From the NCBI RefSeq assembly GCF_013141765.1, contig NZ_WHOD01000017.1, forward strand, positions 1 to 64,000: a stretch of 64,000 nt of DNA. Direction: 5' to 3'. A program made the translations under genes and the position numbers. Below, in pieces: positions 1 to 9,305 of this stretch. The stretch comes from Paenibacillus foliorum (GTDB lineage Bacteria; Bacillota; Bacilli; Paenibacillales; NBRC-103111). Numbering within the stretch: position 1 is the stretch's first letter; each line of letters starts with the position of its first letter. The notes below the pieces were generated by a model. It saw only the letters and a program-made list of their open reading frames with translations. It did no database searches and was not told the DNA's origin.

Positions 1-207
1 AATACAAATGCTCCTGCGGTCATCAACGGACTCACTGATGTTTTAGCGATTACCGGAGGTGGAGGAAACACGACGATCGCCCTAAAGGCGGATGGTACGG
101 TATGGACATGGGGCGATGGCAACAACGGCATGCTTGGCGACGGCGGCAATAGTGGTCGCTCAACGCCTGGCATAGTAGCTGGTTTTAGCTTGATCCCACA
201 GCAATAA
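1..207 (+). CDS. RCC1-repeat protein, C-terminal end (partial)
   Basis: The window opens inside a gene; the last 68 codons end in TAA. The visible part holds one RCC1-type repeat: a core of the form ALKADGTVWTWGDG followed by NNGMLGDGGN, the small/aromatic/glycine pattern of a seven-bladed propeller strand. In Bacillales such repeats usually sit in large secreted or cell-surface proteins, often with S-layer domains, but nothing upstream is available to show that here. The tail after the repeat is short and carries no anchor motif. Family call is fairly secure, function unknown. Confidence 0.75.
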   Translation, partial: NTNAPAVINGLTDVLAITGGGGNTTIALKADGTVWTWGDGNNGMLGDGGNSGRSTPGIVAGFSLIPQQ

Positions 208-426
208 TGGCATCTTGAAGATCGTAGGGAAGGAAACCTTCCTATTGTAAATGAATCGCGGCAGTCAGGCCTTAGATGAGACTAGGGCCGTAGTACCGTA
301 ACGGATCCCATGGCGCCTCATAGAGTTGAACCAAGTTGATGATTTTATTATCCAGCTGCAACGTTTAACAGAAGGGAAAAGTCACATAGTTAAGGGTTTG
401 TTAAACTCTAACGGGATACTATAGTT
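208..426. other. Intergenic spacer after RCC1 gene
   Basis: No convincing gene is seen. A 7-bp hairpin (227-243, arms GGGAAGG and CCTTCCT) lies about 20 bases after the stop codon, but no T-run follows it, so it is only a weak terminator candidate. Confidence 0.4.
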
Positions 427-473
427 AAATTCCAGAAGTGCTGCCACGAGCAGCGTTTCTGGAATTTTTTTCT
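427..473 (+). terminator. Rho-independent terminator
   Basis: Outer arms AAATTCCAGAA and TTCTGGAATTT enclose an inner GCTGC/GCAGC stem and run into TTTTTTT. On the plus strand it would end transcripts coming from the left. It also lies some 250 bases beyond the 3' end of the minus-strand response regulator gene. Confidence 0.75.
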
Positions 474-722
474 AATTTTCTTTATCGCTTCTCTCCATTG
501 TCTTGCTTCATCTGTTGTAGCACTTGGATCAACTGGTCGAGCGTTTTCGAGGCTATTTCATTTATATTTTCTTTTTTGTCAGCCGATCTTCATAATAGGG
601 GTCAGTTTGTAGAACCCAGGGGAGGGAATTTGCCATGGTAAGAAAGCGCGCGTCGCTACGTTCATTCAGCTACATTTATGCTCCCTACATCTTGCAAAGA
701 GACCCTATGGCGTCCAATTTCA

Positions 723-1646
723 TCAGTTCATTAACTTTCTTGATTCTAAATAAAGGACCTGAATAAACTTTTTTGTATTTTGCCGGATTAAGCTGAGAGC
801 AGAAGTTTCATCACTTTCTAGTGCTTTCATTTTTTTGCGGATATCACTCAGGTCAAAAAACTTTGTAGAGTACTGCTCGAACTTCGGATTCGAATAATCG
901 ATCAATCCAAGGGATGACAAGTGGGTTAGCGCTTGATTCACTGCTCGCCGCACCCGTTGTTCGGCCGCTTTGATCTCTTTTTTCAAGTTGATAGTCGAAG
1001 CGGAGGGGCCTAATTTTTTCAAGGCAATTTGATGGTATATTTCATGAAGCTGCGGAAAGCCCTGCTCCTGTGAGTGATCGGCCTCATAACGGTATAAATA
1101 ATCGAGCATCTCCAATAAGTCTTTGCTGCCGGCTTCCCCAATCAGTCCGAGATCTGATAACATATAGTTTCCGCATGTAATGATATTTTTTTCAATTGTA
1201 GAAGGCTCCTTCTCCGTTAATTCGCCGCTGAAGCCGACAGCACGGAGAGATTTTTGAATATTTCGAAAGGATTGGTGGATGAGCAGCAATTCAGAAACCT
1301 TTCTAATAACGGAAATAACTTCCAAACGGTTTATGGGTTTGGTGATGTAATATTCAATTCCGCAGGCATACGCCTTGACTATCATTTCCTTCGACTCCAC
1401 TTGAGAAATCATAATGATTTTCCCTTCAAAGCTCCCGGATAGTTTACGAACGGTCTCTATGCCGTCACGAACGGGCATTAGCAAATCGATAAGCATGATG
1501 TCTACTTGCTTGAGTTCGAGCAAAGTGATATCAACATGCGCCCCGTCAGGAGCTTCGCCTACCACACTTCCTAAATCCTCATCCTCGATAATTTGTTCCA
1601 GCATGGAACGGATAGCCGGATCGTCATCGATAATAAAAAAACGCAT
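723..1646 (-). CDS. GlnL (YcbB)-type response regulator
   Basis: A 307-residue two-component response regulator, cytosolic and DNA-binding. The receiver domain fills roughly residues 1-120, with the acidic cluster DDD at 7-9, the phospho-acceptor Asp54 in MLIDLLMP and Lys103 in TKPINR. The C-terminal half matches the YcbB DNA-binding domain of B. subtilis GlnL, including the stretch YSNPKFEQYSTKFFDL. Its start lies 4 bases after the stop of the histidine kinase, so the two are co-transcribed. In B. subtilis GlnKL controls glutaminase and a glutamine transporter. Here the divergent neighbour is a GltT-type symporter with aspartase, so the regulon has probably shifted to acidic amino acids (inference). 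Confidence 0.9.
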   Translation of the reverse strand: MRFFIIDDDPAIRSMLEQIIEDEDLGSVVGEAPDGAHVDITLLELKQVDIMLIDLLMPVRDGIETVRKLSGSFEGKIIMISQVESKEMIVKAYACGIEYYITKPINRLEVISVIRKVSELLLIHQSFRNIQKSLRAVGFSGELTEKEPSTIEKNIITCGNYMLSDLGLIGEAGSKDLLEMLDYLYRYEADHSQEQGFPQLHEIYHQIALKKLGPSASTINLKKEIKAAEQRVRRAVNQALTHLSSLGLIDYSNPKFEQYSTKFFDLSDIRKKMKALESDETSALSLIRQNTKKFIQVLYLESRKLMN

Positions 1647-1650
1647 CGCG

Positions 1651-2922
1651 CTACTCTTCCTTTCCTATTTGGCCAATCGGCAATGTGATGGTGAAAACAG
1701 TACCTGCGCCTTCGGGGTTGTCTTGAACTTGGACGTTTCCGAGCAAACGCTCTGTTTCCTGATTCACATAAACCAAACCGATTCCCGTTGACGGATTGCC
1801 AGCTTTATCGAATTTGGTCGTATAGCCGGGTATGAAGATTTTCTCTCGATACTTAGGTGCAATACCTGGGCCATTATCGGCGACACTGAATACTATAACA
1901 TCTTTTTCCCGTTTAACCCTTATTCGGATAATACCCTGTTCCTCAAACGATTCTACGGCATTGGCAACTAAGTTATTGAATAAAGACAAAGCTGTATACA
2001 CATGACATAAAGGAAAGATCCCTTCGGTTTGCAGAGTGAATTCGATCTTTTTACCAAGAGACTGGGCATATTTCTGATTGGAGCGCAGAACGATATCGGC
2101 CAATTCTTCGACCGGCATATAATCGCTTTCGTGCGAAATTAGGCTGGATAGACCCGCATATATCCGTTGATTGTCCTTTTTGATCTCATGAACCTCACCG
2201 GCGATCCGGAGAGCTTTTTGTGCTAGATCTTTATGAAAAACATACGGTTCATCATTTAACGACTGATACAGCTCGTAGCTGTCACGGGCGATATTTTCTG
2301 CGTTGTGCAGCGTTTTCTTCAATTGAATGGTTTCCTCATAAAGCTCAGAAATAAGCATGAGCATCTTCTCGTTTTCTTTACGCTTCTGCTCTTCTGCCGC
2401 TTTCGACTGCCTCAATTTGACCAAATTGAAAAAACCAAGAACGAAAAAACTCCGAAAAAAAGCAATGAGAACAATCTGATTCCAGGTTGCGAAAGTGGTC
2501 GTTTGCTCTGTTATCGAATAACGCAGCAATAGCTCTACCAACGTCGCGGCGATTTCACACACCACACCAAGTGCTCCAACCAGAATTGGTTGGTTATGGC
2601 GACGGTTCATTCGAAGTAACGCGAAGGCAATCGCATAGGTCAAATAGTAAAAGAATACCGGATAATGATGCTGAAAAGCAACTCCCCAGTTCCAATGGGG
2701 TTCGAGTCTCAAGTCAAGACCCATGCGAAAGATCGTAACCGAGCTGCCGACAAGTAATCCGGAGATAAGCGGTGAGGGAGAACGGAGCCAGAGTAGGAAT
2801 AGAAAAAAAGCAGGGGTGCCCAAACTCACACGAAAATCAGTTTGAAACGGGTAAAAATGAAATTCGCCCGCGATCGGAACCGAAATGACCATTAGTGTTA
2901 AAAGAAGCCATTTTTCTTTCAA
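1651..2922 (-). CDS. GlnK (YcbA)-type membrane sensor histidine kinase
   Basis: A 423-residue sensor kinase. Residues 1 to about 180 are mostly hydrophobic membrane segments with little extracytoplasmic sequence, followed by a coiled-coil linker rich in Lys and Glu. The dimerisation helix carries VHEIKKD, whose His is the likely phospho-acceptor as in the GlnK/YcbA group. The ATPase domain shows the N box NNLVANAVES, the G1 box DNGPGI and the G2 box STGIGLVYVN. The start is a TTG with AAAGGAGG 13 bases upstream, rather far, so the start is not certain. It is the first gene of a kinase-regulator operon divergent from gltT. The signal sensed is unknown; acidic amino acids or dicarboxylates fit the context. 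Confidence 0.88.
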   Translation of the reverse strand: MKEKWLLLTLMVISVPIAGEFHFYPFQTDFRVSLGTPAFFLFLLWLRSPSPLISGLLVGSSVTIFRMGLDLRLEPHWNWGVAFQHHYPVFFYYLTYAIAFALLRMNRRHNQPILVGALGVVCEIAATLVELLLRYSITEQTTTFATWNQIVLIAFFRSFFVLGFFNLVKLRQSKAAEEQKRKENEKMLMLISELYEETIQLKKTLHNAENIARDSYELYQSLNDEPYVFHKDLAQKALRIAGEVHEIKKDNQRIYAGLSSLISHESDYMPVEELADIVLRSNQKYAQSLGKKIEFTLQTEGIFPLCHVYTALSLFNNLVANAVESFEEQGIIRIRVKREKDVIVFSVADNGPGIAPKYREKIFIPGYTTKFDKAGNPSTGIGLVYVNQETERLLGNVQVQDNPEGAGTVFTITLPIGQIGKEE

Positions 2923-3076
2923 AGCGGTTTTCCAGCCTCCTTTCTTAACAACTTAACAGGCTTTCGACATCATTTATACTATTCCTCCATGGTCATAGAT
3001 ACTCCTTCTTCTTCATTATTCCAAAAACGAGATGAATAATTCGACAAAGGATGGACCAAATAATTTTTGCTCAACA

Positions 3077-3104
3077 TGTAGATTCATATAGATTGCTGTA
3101 GATT
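3077..3104 (+). promoter_or_regulatory. Triple direct repeat, candidate operator before gltT
   Basis: Three copies of TRTAGATT start at 3077, 3087 and 3097, exactly 10 bases apart, so all lie on one DNA face. They end 18 bases before the proposed -35 box of gltT, where an activator would sit. The divergent GlnL-type regulator is the obvious candidate ligand (inference). Confidence 0.55.
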
Positions 3105-3122
3105 CCCCGTACAATAAACTCA

Positions 3123-3150
3123 TTCAAGACATTATAAATTTATGTATAAA
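3123..3150 (+). promoter_or_regulatory. Candidate gltT promoter
   Basis: TTCAAG and TATAAA are separated by 16 bases. The poor -35 box suits an activated promoter. A partial cre-like sequence (3151-3164, AGAAAGCGTTTTAT) directly follows the -10 box, but it departs from consensus at three edge positions. Confidence 0.45.
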
Positions 3151-3187
3151 AGAAAGCGTTTTATATTCATAAAAAAGGGGAATGATT

Positions 3188-4453
3188 ATGAAAAAATTTG
3201 GTTTGGCTTTTCAAATCTTGTTTGGACTACTATTAGGGGTTATTGTCGGGGCCATTTTTTATGGTAACCCAACCATCGAAAGCTATTTGAAACCCGCGGG
3301 AGACATTTTCATTCGTTTGATTAAAATGATTGTCGTTCCCATAGTCGTTTCCTCTCTTATTGTCGGAGTAGCGGGAGTAGGAGATATTAAAAAGCTTGGA
3401 AGACTCGGAGGGAAAACTCTTCTTTATTTTGAAATCGTGACGACGATTGCTATTATTTTCGGCTTGGTCATAGCTAATATCTTTCAGCCTGGAGCAGGAA
3501 TCAATATGGCTGGACTAGCTAAGTCAGATATTACGAAATATGTCGAAGCGACGAAAAATGTGACCAGTCACAGCTTTGCCGACACATTTGTCAATATCGT
3601 TCCGAAGAACATTTTTGAGTCATTAGTAGCAGGTGACATGCTGGCCATCATTTTCTTCTCTGTATTGTTTGGTTTGGGCGTTGCCGCGATTGGCGATAAA
3701 GGAAAGCCGGTTTTATCTTTTTTCCAGGGCGTTGCCGAATCGATGTTCTGGGTGACGAACCAAATTATGAAATTTGCGCCGATCGGTGTATTCGGATTGA
3801 TTGGTGTAACCGTATCCAAATTCGGTGTCGGCTCTTTGATTCCTTTGGGGAAGTTGGTGCTTGCCGTGTATATAGGCATGTTCCTGTTTGTAGTTATCGT
3901 GCTTGGTTTGATTGCCAAGTTTTGCGGTACCAGCCTTATGGCAATTGTTCGCATATTAAAAGATGAACTCATTCTGGCTTACTCTACAGCAAGCTCCGAA
4001 ACGGCACTTCCAAAGATGATGGAAAAAATGGAGAATTTCGGCGTACCGAAGGCAATCACGTCATTTGTCATCCCTACGGGATATTCGTTTAATTTGGACG
4101 GGTCCACGTTATATCAAGCGATAGCCGCATTATTTATTGCACAAATGTATGGGATCCATATGTCGATTAGCTCTCAAATCATGTTAGTGCTTGTCTTGAT
4201 GCTTACTTCAAAGGGAATTGCTGGCGTGCCAGGCGCTTCGTTTGTCGTCCTGCTTGCGACACTCGGATCTGTCGGGATTCCGCTTGAGGGTCTAGCTTTT
4301 ATCGCAGGTATTGATCGTATTCTGGATATGGCTCGGACAGTAGTCAATGTCATCGGCAATTCTATGGCCGCGGTGGTTATGGCAAAATGGGAAGGCCAGT
4401 ACGATAAGAACAAAGGAAAGAAATATTTAGAGTCCGTTAAGCAGGCTGCGTAA
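3188..4453 (+). CDS. gltT: Proton/sodium-glutamate/aspartate symporter, GltT type
   Basis: A 421-residue transporter of the dicarboxylate/amino acid:cation symporter family, in the cytoplasmic membrane. The first re-entrant loop contains STASSETALP, the seventh membrane segment NLDG, and the eighth DRILDMARTVVNV, whose Asp and Arg bind the amino group and side-chain carboxylate of aspartate or glutamate in structurally known homologues. The sequence runs nearly collinear with B. subtilis GltT to its C-terminus. I chose the ATG at 3188 because GGGG lies 7 bases before it; the ATG at 3182 is only one base from that site. aspA follows after 24 bases, so imported aspartate would meet aspartase directly. 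Glutamate, aspartate or C4-dicarboxylates remain possible substrates. Confidence 0.92.
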   Translation: MKKFGLAFQILFGLLLGVIVGAIFYGNPTIESYLKPAGDIFIRLIKMIVVPIVVSSLIVGVAGVGDIKKLGRLGGKTLLYFEIVTTIAIIFGLVIANIFQPGAGINMAGLAKSDITKYVEATKNVTSHSFADTFVNIVPKNIFESLVAGDMLAIIFFSVLFGLGVAAIGDKGKPVLSFFQGVAESMFWVTNQIMKFAPIGVFGLIGVTVSKFGVGSLIPLGKLVLAVYIGMFLFVVIVLGLIAKFCGTSLMAIVRILKDELILAYSTASSETALPKMMEKMENFGVPKAITSFVIPTGYSFNLDGSTLYQAIAALFIAQMYGIHMSISSQIMLVLVLMLTSKGIAGVPGASFVVLLATLGSVGIPLEGLAFIAGIDRILDMARTVVNVIGNSMAAVVMAKWEGQYDKNKGKKYLESVKQAA

Positions 4454-4477
4454 GAGAATAACGAGGGGGAAACAAAC

Positions 4478-5902
4478 ATGACAACAGCTGGGCAAAGAGT
4501 GGAAAAAGATTTTCTTGGCTCAAAGGAAGTACCATCCGACGCCTATTATGGCATTCAAACACTGCGTGCAGTAGAAAATTTCCCAATTACCGGCTACCGT
4601 ATTCACGAAGAACTGATACGTGCGATGGCAACCGTTAAACATGCGGCTGCTGCAGCGAACATGGAAATTGGGCAGTTGAATCCGCAGATTGGGCAGGCAG
4701 TTGTGCAAGCGGCAGAGGAAATTATGGCCGGTAAATGGCATGATCAATTTATCGTTGATCCGATACAAGGCGGAGCAGGTACGTCCATCAATATGAATAC
4801 CAATGAGGTCATCGCCAACCGGGCGATCGAGATTCTCGGGGGAATCAAAGGCGATTATTTTCAGGTAAGTCCCAATTCGCATGTGAATATGGCCCAATCA
4901 ACCAACGATGCTTTTCCAACGGCGATTCATATTGCAACACTATCATTAATTGAGAAGCTGCTAGTGACGATGGAGGAGATGCTCACAGCATTTCGTAAAA
5001 AAGCCGTGCAATTCGACGGGGTTATCAAAATGGGGCGGACGCATCTTCAGGATGGCGTGCCGATCCGACTCGGGCAGGAATTTGAGGCCTACAGCAGAGT
5101 ACTCGAGCGCGATATCAAGCGGATAAAACAAACTCGCGGCCATCTGTACGAGGTCAACATGGGTGCAACAGCTGTCGGAACCGGCCTGAATGCCGATCCC
5201 CGCTACATTAAGCGGGTTGTGGAATTGCTCGCTGAGCTCAGCGGGCTGCCGCTTACTAATGCTGATCACCTGGTGGACGCAACTCAAAATACAGATGCCT
5301 ATACCGAAGTGTCAGCCGCATTGAAAGTTTGCATGATCAACATGTCTAAGATTGCCAACGACTTACGATTGCTCGCCTCCGGACCGCGTGCTGGGCTCGG
5401 GGAGCTGAATCTGCCTGCACGGCAGCCCGGTTCGTCTATTATGCCAGGCAAGGTCAATCCGGTCATGGCTGAGGTCGTCAATCAGGTAGCGTTCCAGGTC
5501 ATCGGGAATGACCATACGATTTGTCTTGCCTCCGAAGCGGGGCAGCTCGAGCTTAATGTGATGGAGCCTGTGCTCGTGTTCAATTTGCTTCAATCGCTCA
5601 GTATGATGAATCAAGTCTTCAAAGTTTTCCGCGTACATTGTTTGGAAGAAATCGAAGCAAACGTAGAGCGCTGCAAAGAGTATGTGGAGAAAAGTGTTGG
5701 GGTCATTACCGCGCTCAACCCGCATCTAGGCTATGAAGTAGTAGCAAGGATTGCGCGTGAAGCGATTCTAACGGGGCGTCCAGTTCGGGAGCTATGCCTT
5801 TTATATAATGTTTTAACGGAAGAGGAACTCCAAATTATTCTCGACCCATATGAAATGACGAACCCAGGTATCGCAGGAGCGGAGCTATTGGGCAAACACT
5901 AA
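4478..5902 (+). CDS. aspA: Aspartate ammonia-lyase (aspartase)
   Basis: A 474-residue member of the fumarase/aspartase superfamily that converts L-aspartate to fumarate and ammonia in the cytosol as a homotetramer. The family signature GSSIMPGKVNP, including the flexible loop with the catalytic Ser, is intact, as are MGRTHLQD and STNDAFPTA. Length matches B. subtilis AnsB (475). The start has a GAGGGGG site 9 bases upstream. It forms an operon with the gltT symporter, and PEP carboxykinase comes next, so carbon from aspartate can flow via fumarate, malate and oxaloacetate to PEP. Regulation by the divergent GlnKL-like pair is inferred from the promoter arrangement. Confidence 0.96.
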   Translation: MTTAGQRVEKDFLGSKEVPSDAYYGIQTLRAVENFPITGYRIHEELIRAMATVKHAAAAANMEIGQLNPQIGQAVVQAAEEIMAGKWHDQFIVDPIQGGAGTSINMNTNEVIANRAIEILGGIKGDYFQVSPNSHVNMAQSTNDAFPTAIHIATLSLIEKLLVTMEEMLTAFRKKAVQFDGVIKMGRTHLQDGVPIRLGQEFEAYSRVLERDIKRIKQTRGHLYEVNMGATAVGTGLNADPRYIKRVVELLAELSGLPLTNADHLVDATQNTDAYTEVSAALKVCMINMSKIANDLRLLASGPRAGLGELNLPARQPGSSIMPGKVNPVMAEVVNQVAFQVIGNDHTICLASEAGQLELNVMEPVLVFNLLQSLSMMNQVFKVFRVHCLEEIEANVERCKEYVEKSVGVITALNPHLGYEVVARIAREAILTGRPVRELCLLYNVLTEEELQIILDPYEMTNPGIAGAELLGKH

Positions 5903-6061
5903 AGAGGAACATTGTTTTACGACGACCGGCACGGAGGGGCTGTCGTCCTTCTGGCCGGATTGTTGAACGCAAGTACCTCTCTTAGCGTAGATTAGGCGTG
6001 ACTACTTATGACTCGGATTGCAAAGAGCAGCAATGTTTGGATAACACAACGAAGGGAATTG

Positions 6062-7639
6062 ATGAGTATGGAAGCCAAGTTGCAGCATTTGAAAATAGGT
6101 AGGGTAAGTAATAATTTGCCCGTATCCCAGCTGGTCGAAATTGCATTAGAACGGAAGGAAGGGGTTCTTGCTTCCTCAGGAGCCTTACAAGTAAACACAG
6201 GGAAATATACCGGACGTTCCCCAAGAGATAAGTTCATTGTCCAAGAACCTCCCGTAATGGATCACATAGATTGGGGGGCTGTGAATCAGCCTATCTCAGA
6301 GCTTCAGTTCGAACGGCTCTACCAAAAAGCGCAAGACTATATGTCGGATAAGGATTTGTTTGTATTCGACGGCTATGCCGGGGCGGATTCGGAGTATCGG
6401 TTACCCATTCGCATAGTGAATGAATATGCGTGGCATAATTTATTTGTTCGGCAGCTTTTTGTTCGTCCGACACAGGAAGAATTGCAAACCCATAGTGCGG
6501 AGTTCACCGTGATCGCGCTGCCGGGCTTAAAAGCTGATCCGGAAGTGGACGGTACACGGTCTGAAACGTTTATCTGCCTTTCCTTTGAAAGGAAATTGGT
6601 TCTCATCGGAGGGACCGAGTATGCAGGAGAGATGAAAAAATCGATTTTTAGCGTTCTGAATTATTTGCTCCCATTCCGGGACGTTTTTCCGATGCATTGT
6701 TCAGCTAATGTGGGCGAGAAAGACGATGTTGCTTTATTCTTCGGATTATCCGGAACAGGAAAAACGACCCTTTCCGCTGATACAAACCGTCGCTTGATTG
6801 GGGACGATGAACATGGTTGGACCGATCAAGGGGTCTATAACTTTGAAGGCGGATGTTATGCCAAGTGTGCCAATCTATCCGAAGAAAAGGAACCTCAAAT
6901 TTGGCAGGCTATTCGTTATGGTTCGGTTTTAGAAAATGTCGTTCTGGATCCAGAGACAGGCAGAGCGGATTATAACGATACTCGGACGACAGAAAATACG
7001 CGAGCCGCTTATCCAATCGATGTAATTCCTGGTGCAGTCATCCCAGGGAAGGCGGGTCATCCGAACGTCATCATTTTCTTAACAGCTGATGCTTTCGGCG
7101 TGCTGCCTCCTATTTCGAAGCTGACGAAGGAACAGGCGATGTATCACTTTTTGTCAGGGTATACTTCGAAGTTGGCAGGTACCGAAAGAGGAGTAACGGA
7201 ACCGGAGGCGACATTTTCCACTTGCTTTGGGGCGCCTTTCCTTCCGCTCCATCCAACTGTGTACGCAAGGCTGTTGGGAGATAAAATTGAGAAGCACCAA
7301 GTAAAAGTGTATTTGGTTAATACTGGGTGGTCCGGCGGTCCCTACGGTGTGGGAAAGAGGATGAACTTAACTTTCACCCGTGCGATGGTAACCGCTGCTT
7401 TGAATGGAAGCATCGAGCAAGCGACATTTACGGCCGATCCGATCTTTGGTGTGCTTTGTCCCGATTTCGTAGAGGGTGTTCCAAGCAATATTCTTGTTCC
7501 CCGTCATACATGGCAGGATCAAGATGCGTATAAGAAGGCCGCTTTGGATTTGGCTGAACGGTTTACTCGCAATTTTGAGAAATTTTCCAATATAGAAAAA
7601 GAAATTATTACTGCTGGTCCAAAATTCCTATTCCGATAG
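6062..7639 (+). CDS. pckA: Phosphoenolpyruvate carboxykinase (ATP)
   Basis: A 525-residue ATP-dependent PEP carboxykinase that converts oxaloacetate to PEP, CO2 and ADP, the committed step of gluconeogenesis. Conserved blocks include [10 protein letters not shown] near the N-terminus, the kinase-1a P-loop [11 protein letters not shown], the kinase-2 block LIGDDEHGW with its metal-binding Asp residues, and ENTRAAYP. The ATG at 6062 is preferred: GAAGGGAA precedes it by 3 bases, and the protein then matches the 527 residues of the B. subtilis enzyme. An in-frame ATG at 6008 would add 18 unconserved residues. About 160 bases separate it from aspA, so it may have its own promoter, and a strong hairpin follows it. 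Placement beside aspartase is metabolically coherent. Confidence 0.96.
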   Translation: MSMEAKLQHLKIGRVSNNLPVSQLVEIALERKEGVLASSGALQVNTGKYTGRSPRDKFIVQEPPVMDHIDWGAVNQPISELQFERLYQKAQDYMSDKDLFVFDGYAGADSEYRLPIRIVNEYAWHNLFVRQLFVRPTQEELQTHSAEFTVIALPGLKADPEVDGTRSETFICLSFERKLVLIGGTEYAGEMKKSIFSVLNYLLPFRDVFPMHCSANVGEKDDVALFFGLSGTGKTTLSADTNRRLIGDDEHGWTDQGVYNFEGGCYAKCANLSEEKEPQIWQAIRYGSVLENVVLDPETGRADYNDTRTTENTRAAYPIDVIPGAVIPGKAGHPNVIIFLTADAFGVLPPISKLTKEQAMYHFLSGYTSKLAGTERGVTEPEATFSTCFGAPFLPLHPTVYARLLGDKIEKHQVKVYLVNTGWSGGPYGVGKRMNLTFTRAMVTAALNGSIEQATFTADPIFGVLCPDFVEGVPSNILVPRHTWQDQDAYKKAALDLAERFTRNFEKFSNIEKEIITAGPKFLFR

Positions 7640-7742
7640 AGGAACTGATTAGAGATGATGATGGTATTTGCAGTGTTTCATTTAAACCTATTCAATAACT
7701 AAACTACCTTCATTAACTAAGGGAAAACAATAGTTGAACAAT

Positions 7743-7774
7743 TGAAGGGCTGCCGCGTGGCAGCCCTTCATTCC
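7743..7774 (+). terminator. Terminator after pckA
   Basis: A perfect 12-bp stem (TGAAGGGCTGCC, loop GCGT) lies about 100 bases after pckA. The tail TTCC is short, so it may act as an mRNA end or stabiliser rather than a textbook terminator. Confidence 0.6.
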
Positions 7775-7943
7775 GCTAAACGGGCAGTTATGGGCAAGTA
7801 ATGTTACTGGCAAAAAAGCAGCTGTTGGTTATAATTAGAGAACGGTGTTTTATTGCTTTCACCCCACGTGAAAAACAAAACTCGTAGTAGCTGTCGTCAT
7901 ACCTTAAGGTGGCTTTGGTTCCTACAAAGGAGTGATATAACAT

Positions 7944-8642
7944 ATGAAAACAATAGGCCTTATCGGTGGAATGAGTTGGGAATCATCCTTGCTTTATTAC
8001 CAAATTATCAATCAACGAGTTAGAGAAAAGTTGGGCGAGCACCATTCAGCCAAGTGCCTTATGTATTCAGTTGATTTCCAAGAAATCAAGACATATCAGC
8101 ATCAAGGAGATTGGGATAAAGCCACTAAAGTCATGATGGATGCAGCACATAAATTGGAATCCGGAGGGTCAGATTTTATAGTCATATGTACGAATACAAT
8201 GCACAAAATGGCAAAGGAAATAGAAGAATCGGTATCAATTCCGTTACTTCATATCGCAGATCCAACCGCAAAGGAGATTTTCAAGGATAGAATTAAGAAA
8301 GTCGCTTTATTGGGAACCGAATTTACGATGCAGCAAGATTTCTATAAAGGAAGGCTCAATGAACAGTTTGGACTTAATGTTATGGTTCCAAATGAAACCG
8401 ATCAAAAGGTAATACATGACATCATCTATCAAGAACTTTGCCTGGGAATAATCAACAAAGAATCTAAAAAATCCTATCTAAAGATCATTAATCGTCTTCA
8501 TCAAGAGGGGGCAGAAGCCATTATTTTTGGTTGTACTGAAATAACACTGCTCATAAAACAAGATGATTGCAATATCCCGGTTTATGATACCACAAGACTG
8601 CACGCTGAAAGTGCTGTGGATTTTGCGTTAACCGAAAACTAA
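7944..8642 (+). CDS. Aspartate/glutamate racemase family protein
   Basis: A 232-residue cytosolic PLP-independent amino-acid racemase. It opens with TIGLIGGMSWESS, typical of the RacX/YgeA group. The two catalytic cysteines are in VICTNTMH (Cys82) and FGCTEI (Cys197), one in each pseudosymmetric half. RacX/YgeA-type enzymes racemise a range of non-canonical D/L amino acids, so substrate cannot be read from sequence. AAAGGAG lies about 11 bases before the ATG. It is monocistronic, transcribed away from pckA. Nearness to the aspartate genes suggests a link to acidic amino acids, but this is weak evidence. Confidence 0.88.
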   Translation: MKTIGLIGGMSWESSLLYYQIINQRVREKLGEHHSAKCLMYSVDFQEIKTYQHQGDWDKATKVMMDAAHKLESGGSDFIVICTNTMHKMAKEIEESVSIPLLHIADPTAKEIFKDRIKKVALLGTEFTMQQDFYKGRLNEQFGLNVMVPNETDQKVIHDIIYQELCLGIINKESKKSYLKIINRLHQEGAEAIIFGCTEITLLIKQDDCNIPVYDTTRLHAESAVDFALTEN

Positions 8643-8736
8643 AAATCAACAGAAATCTGCATTCTGATCCGAAGGGGATCTGGCGGGAGACTCAAAGAAG
8701 ATTCAGTGGGATAATAAGGTTGATTTCTCATTACCT

Positions 8737-9246
8737 TTAATGACTAATCGCATAGTGCAATTGTACGACGCCGCTTCCGAGTGATTTGAAGTTCAACAAT
8801 TCTACTTCCTTGTATTGGTACTTCTCCGCGTCAATCAGTAGATTGAGACCCTTTCCTTCTAGTACCGGCGCGACATTGAATATGAGTTCGTCAACAAGCC
8901 CTTGACCCAGAAAAGCATTATGAAGGTCCGCGCCCCCCGAGATGAGGGCTGTTTGATAGCCTTTATCCAGCAGGTAGCTCAAGGCTTCGCGCGGCGAGCC
9001 GACAACTGTCACACCGGGGATATCTTTCACGCTCGCCGATACGACGACGATATCCATGCCGGCAAAAGTACCACCGCCGCTGCCCGCCTGCATCCCTTCA
9101 AACGTGCGTCTTCCGACAATCATATTACCAGCTGCCTGAGCATGTGCTGCAAAATCACCGAGCGCTTCCTTTTTTGGGGGGTTATTCGGACTCGATTGTG
9201 CGTAGTTGCCATTACCTGTTAGTGTTGCCCATAGAATTGTTTTCAT
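8737..9246 (-). CDS. RibD C-terminal/dihydrofolate-reductase-like protein
   Basis: A 169-residue protein with the RibD_C (dihydrofolate-reductase-like) fold. The core motifs are NMIVGRRTFEG, TALISGGADLHNAFL and VDELIFNVAPVLEGKG, the last two being the conserved NADPH and substrate-site strands of the family. These stand-alone proteins resemble B. subtilis YyaP and are presumed NAD(P)H-dependent reductases of unknown substrate. An AGGAGG site precedes the ATG. It is followed by no obvious partner; the gene to its right on the same strand is a broken hydrolase, with about 60 bases between. Confidence 0.82.
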   Translation of the reverse strand: MKTILWATLTGNGNYAQSSPNNPPKKEALGDFAAHAQAAGNMIVGRRTFEGMQAGSGGGTFAGMDIVVVSASVKDIPGVTVVGSPREALSYLLDKGYQTALISGGADLHNAFLGQGLVDELIFNVAPVLEGKGLNLLIDAEKYQYKEVELLNFKSLGSGVVQLHYAISH

Positions 9247-9305
9247 TGGATAGCCTCCTAATAGTGGATGGAAATTGGATTAATAATTTTATGAATTGCG
9301 ATTGT

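Noticed and set aside
438-641. 67-codon plus-strand frame
   Set aside because: It starts inside the terminator hairpin at 427-473, has no ribosome site, and its Phe/Ser/Cys-rich product looks like non-coding sequence.
3151-3164. Possible cre site after the gltT -10 box
   Set aside because: It differs from the CcpA consensus at three outer positions. It is mentioned only as a note under the promoter.
5921-5947. GACGAC/GTCGTC hairpin after aspA
   Set aside because: The stem is short, the loop long and no T-run follows. A terminator is not supported.
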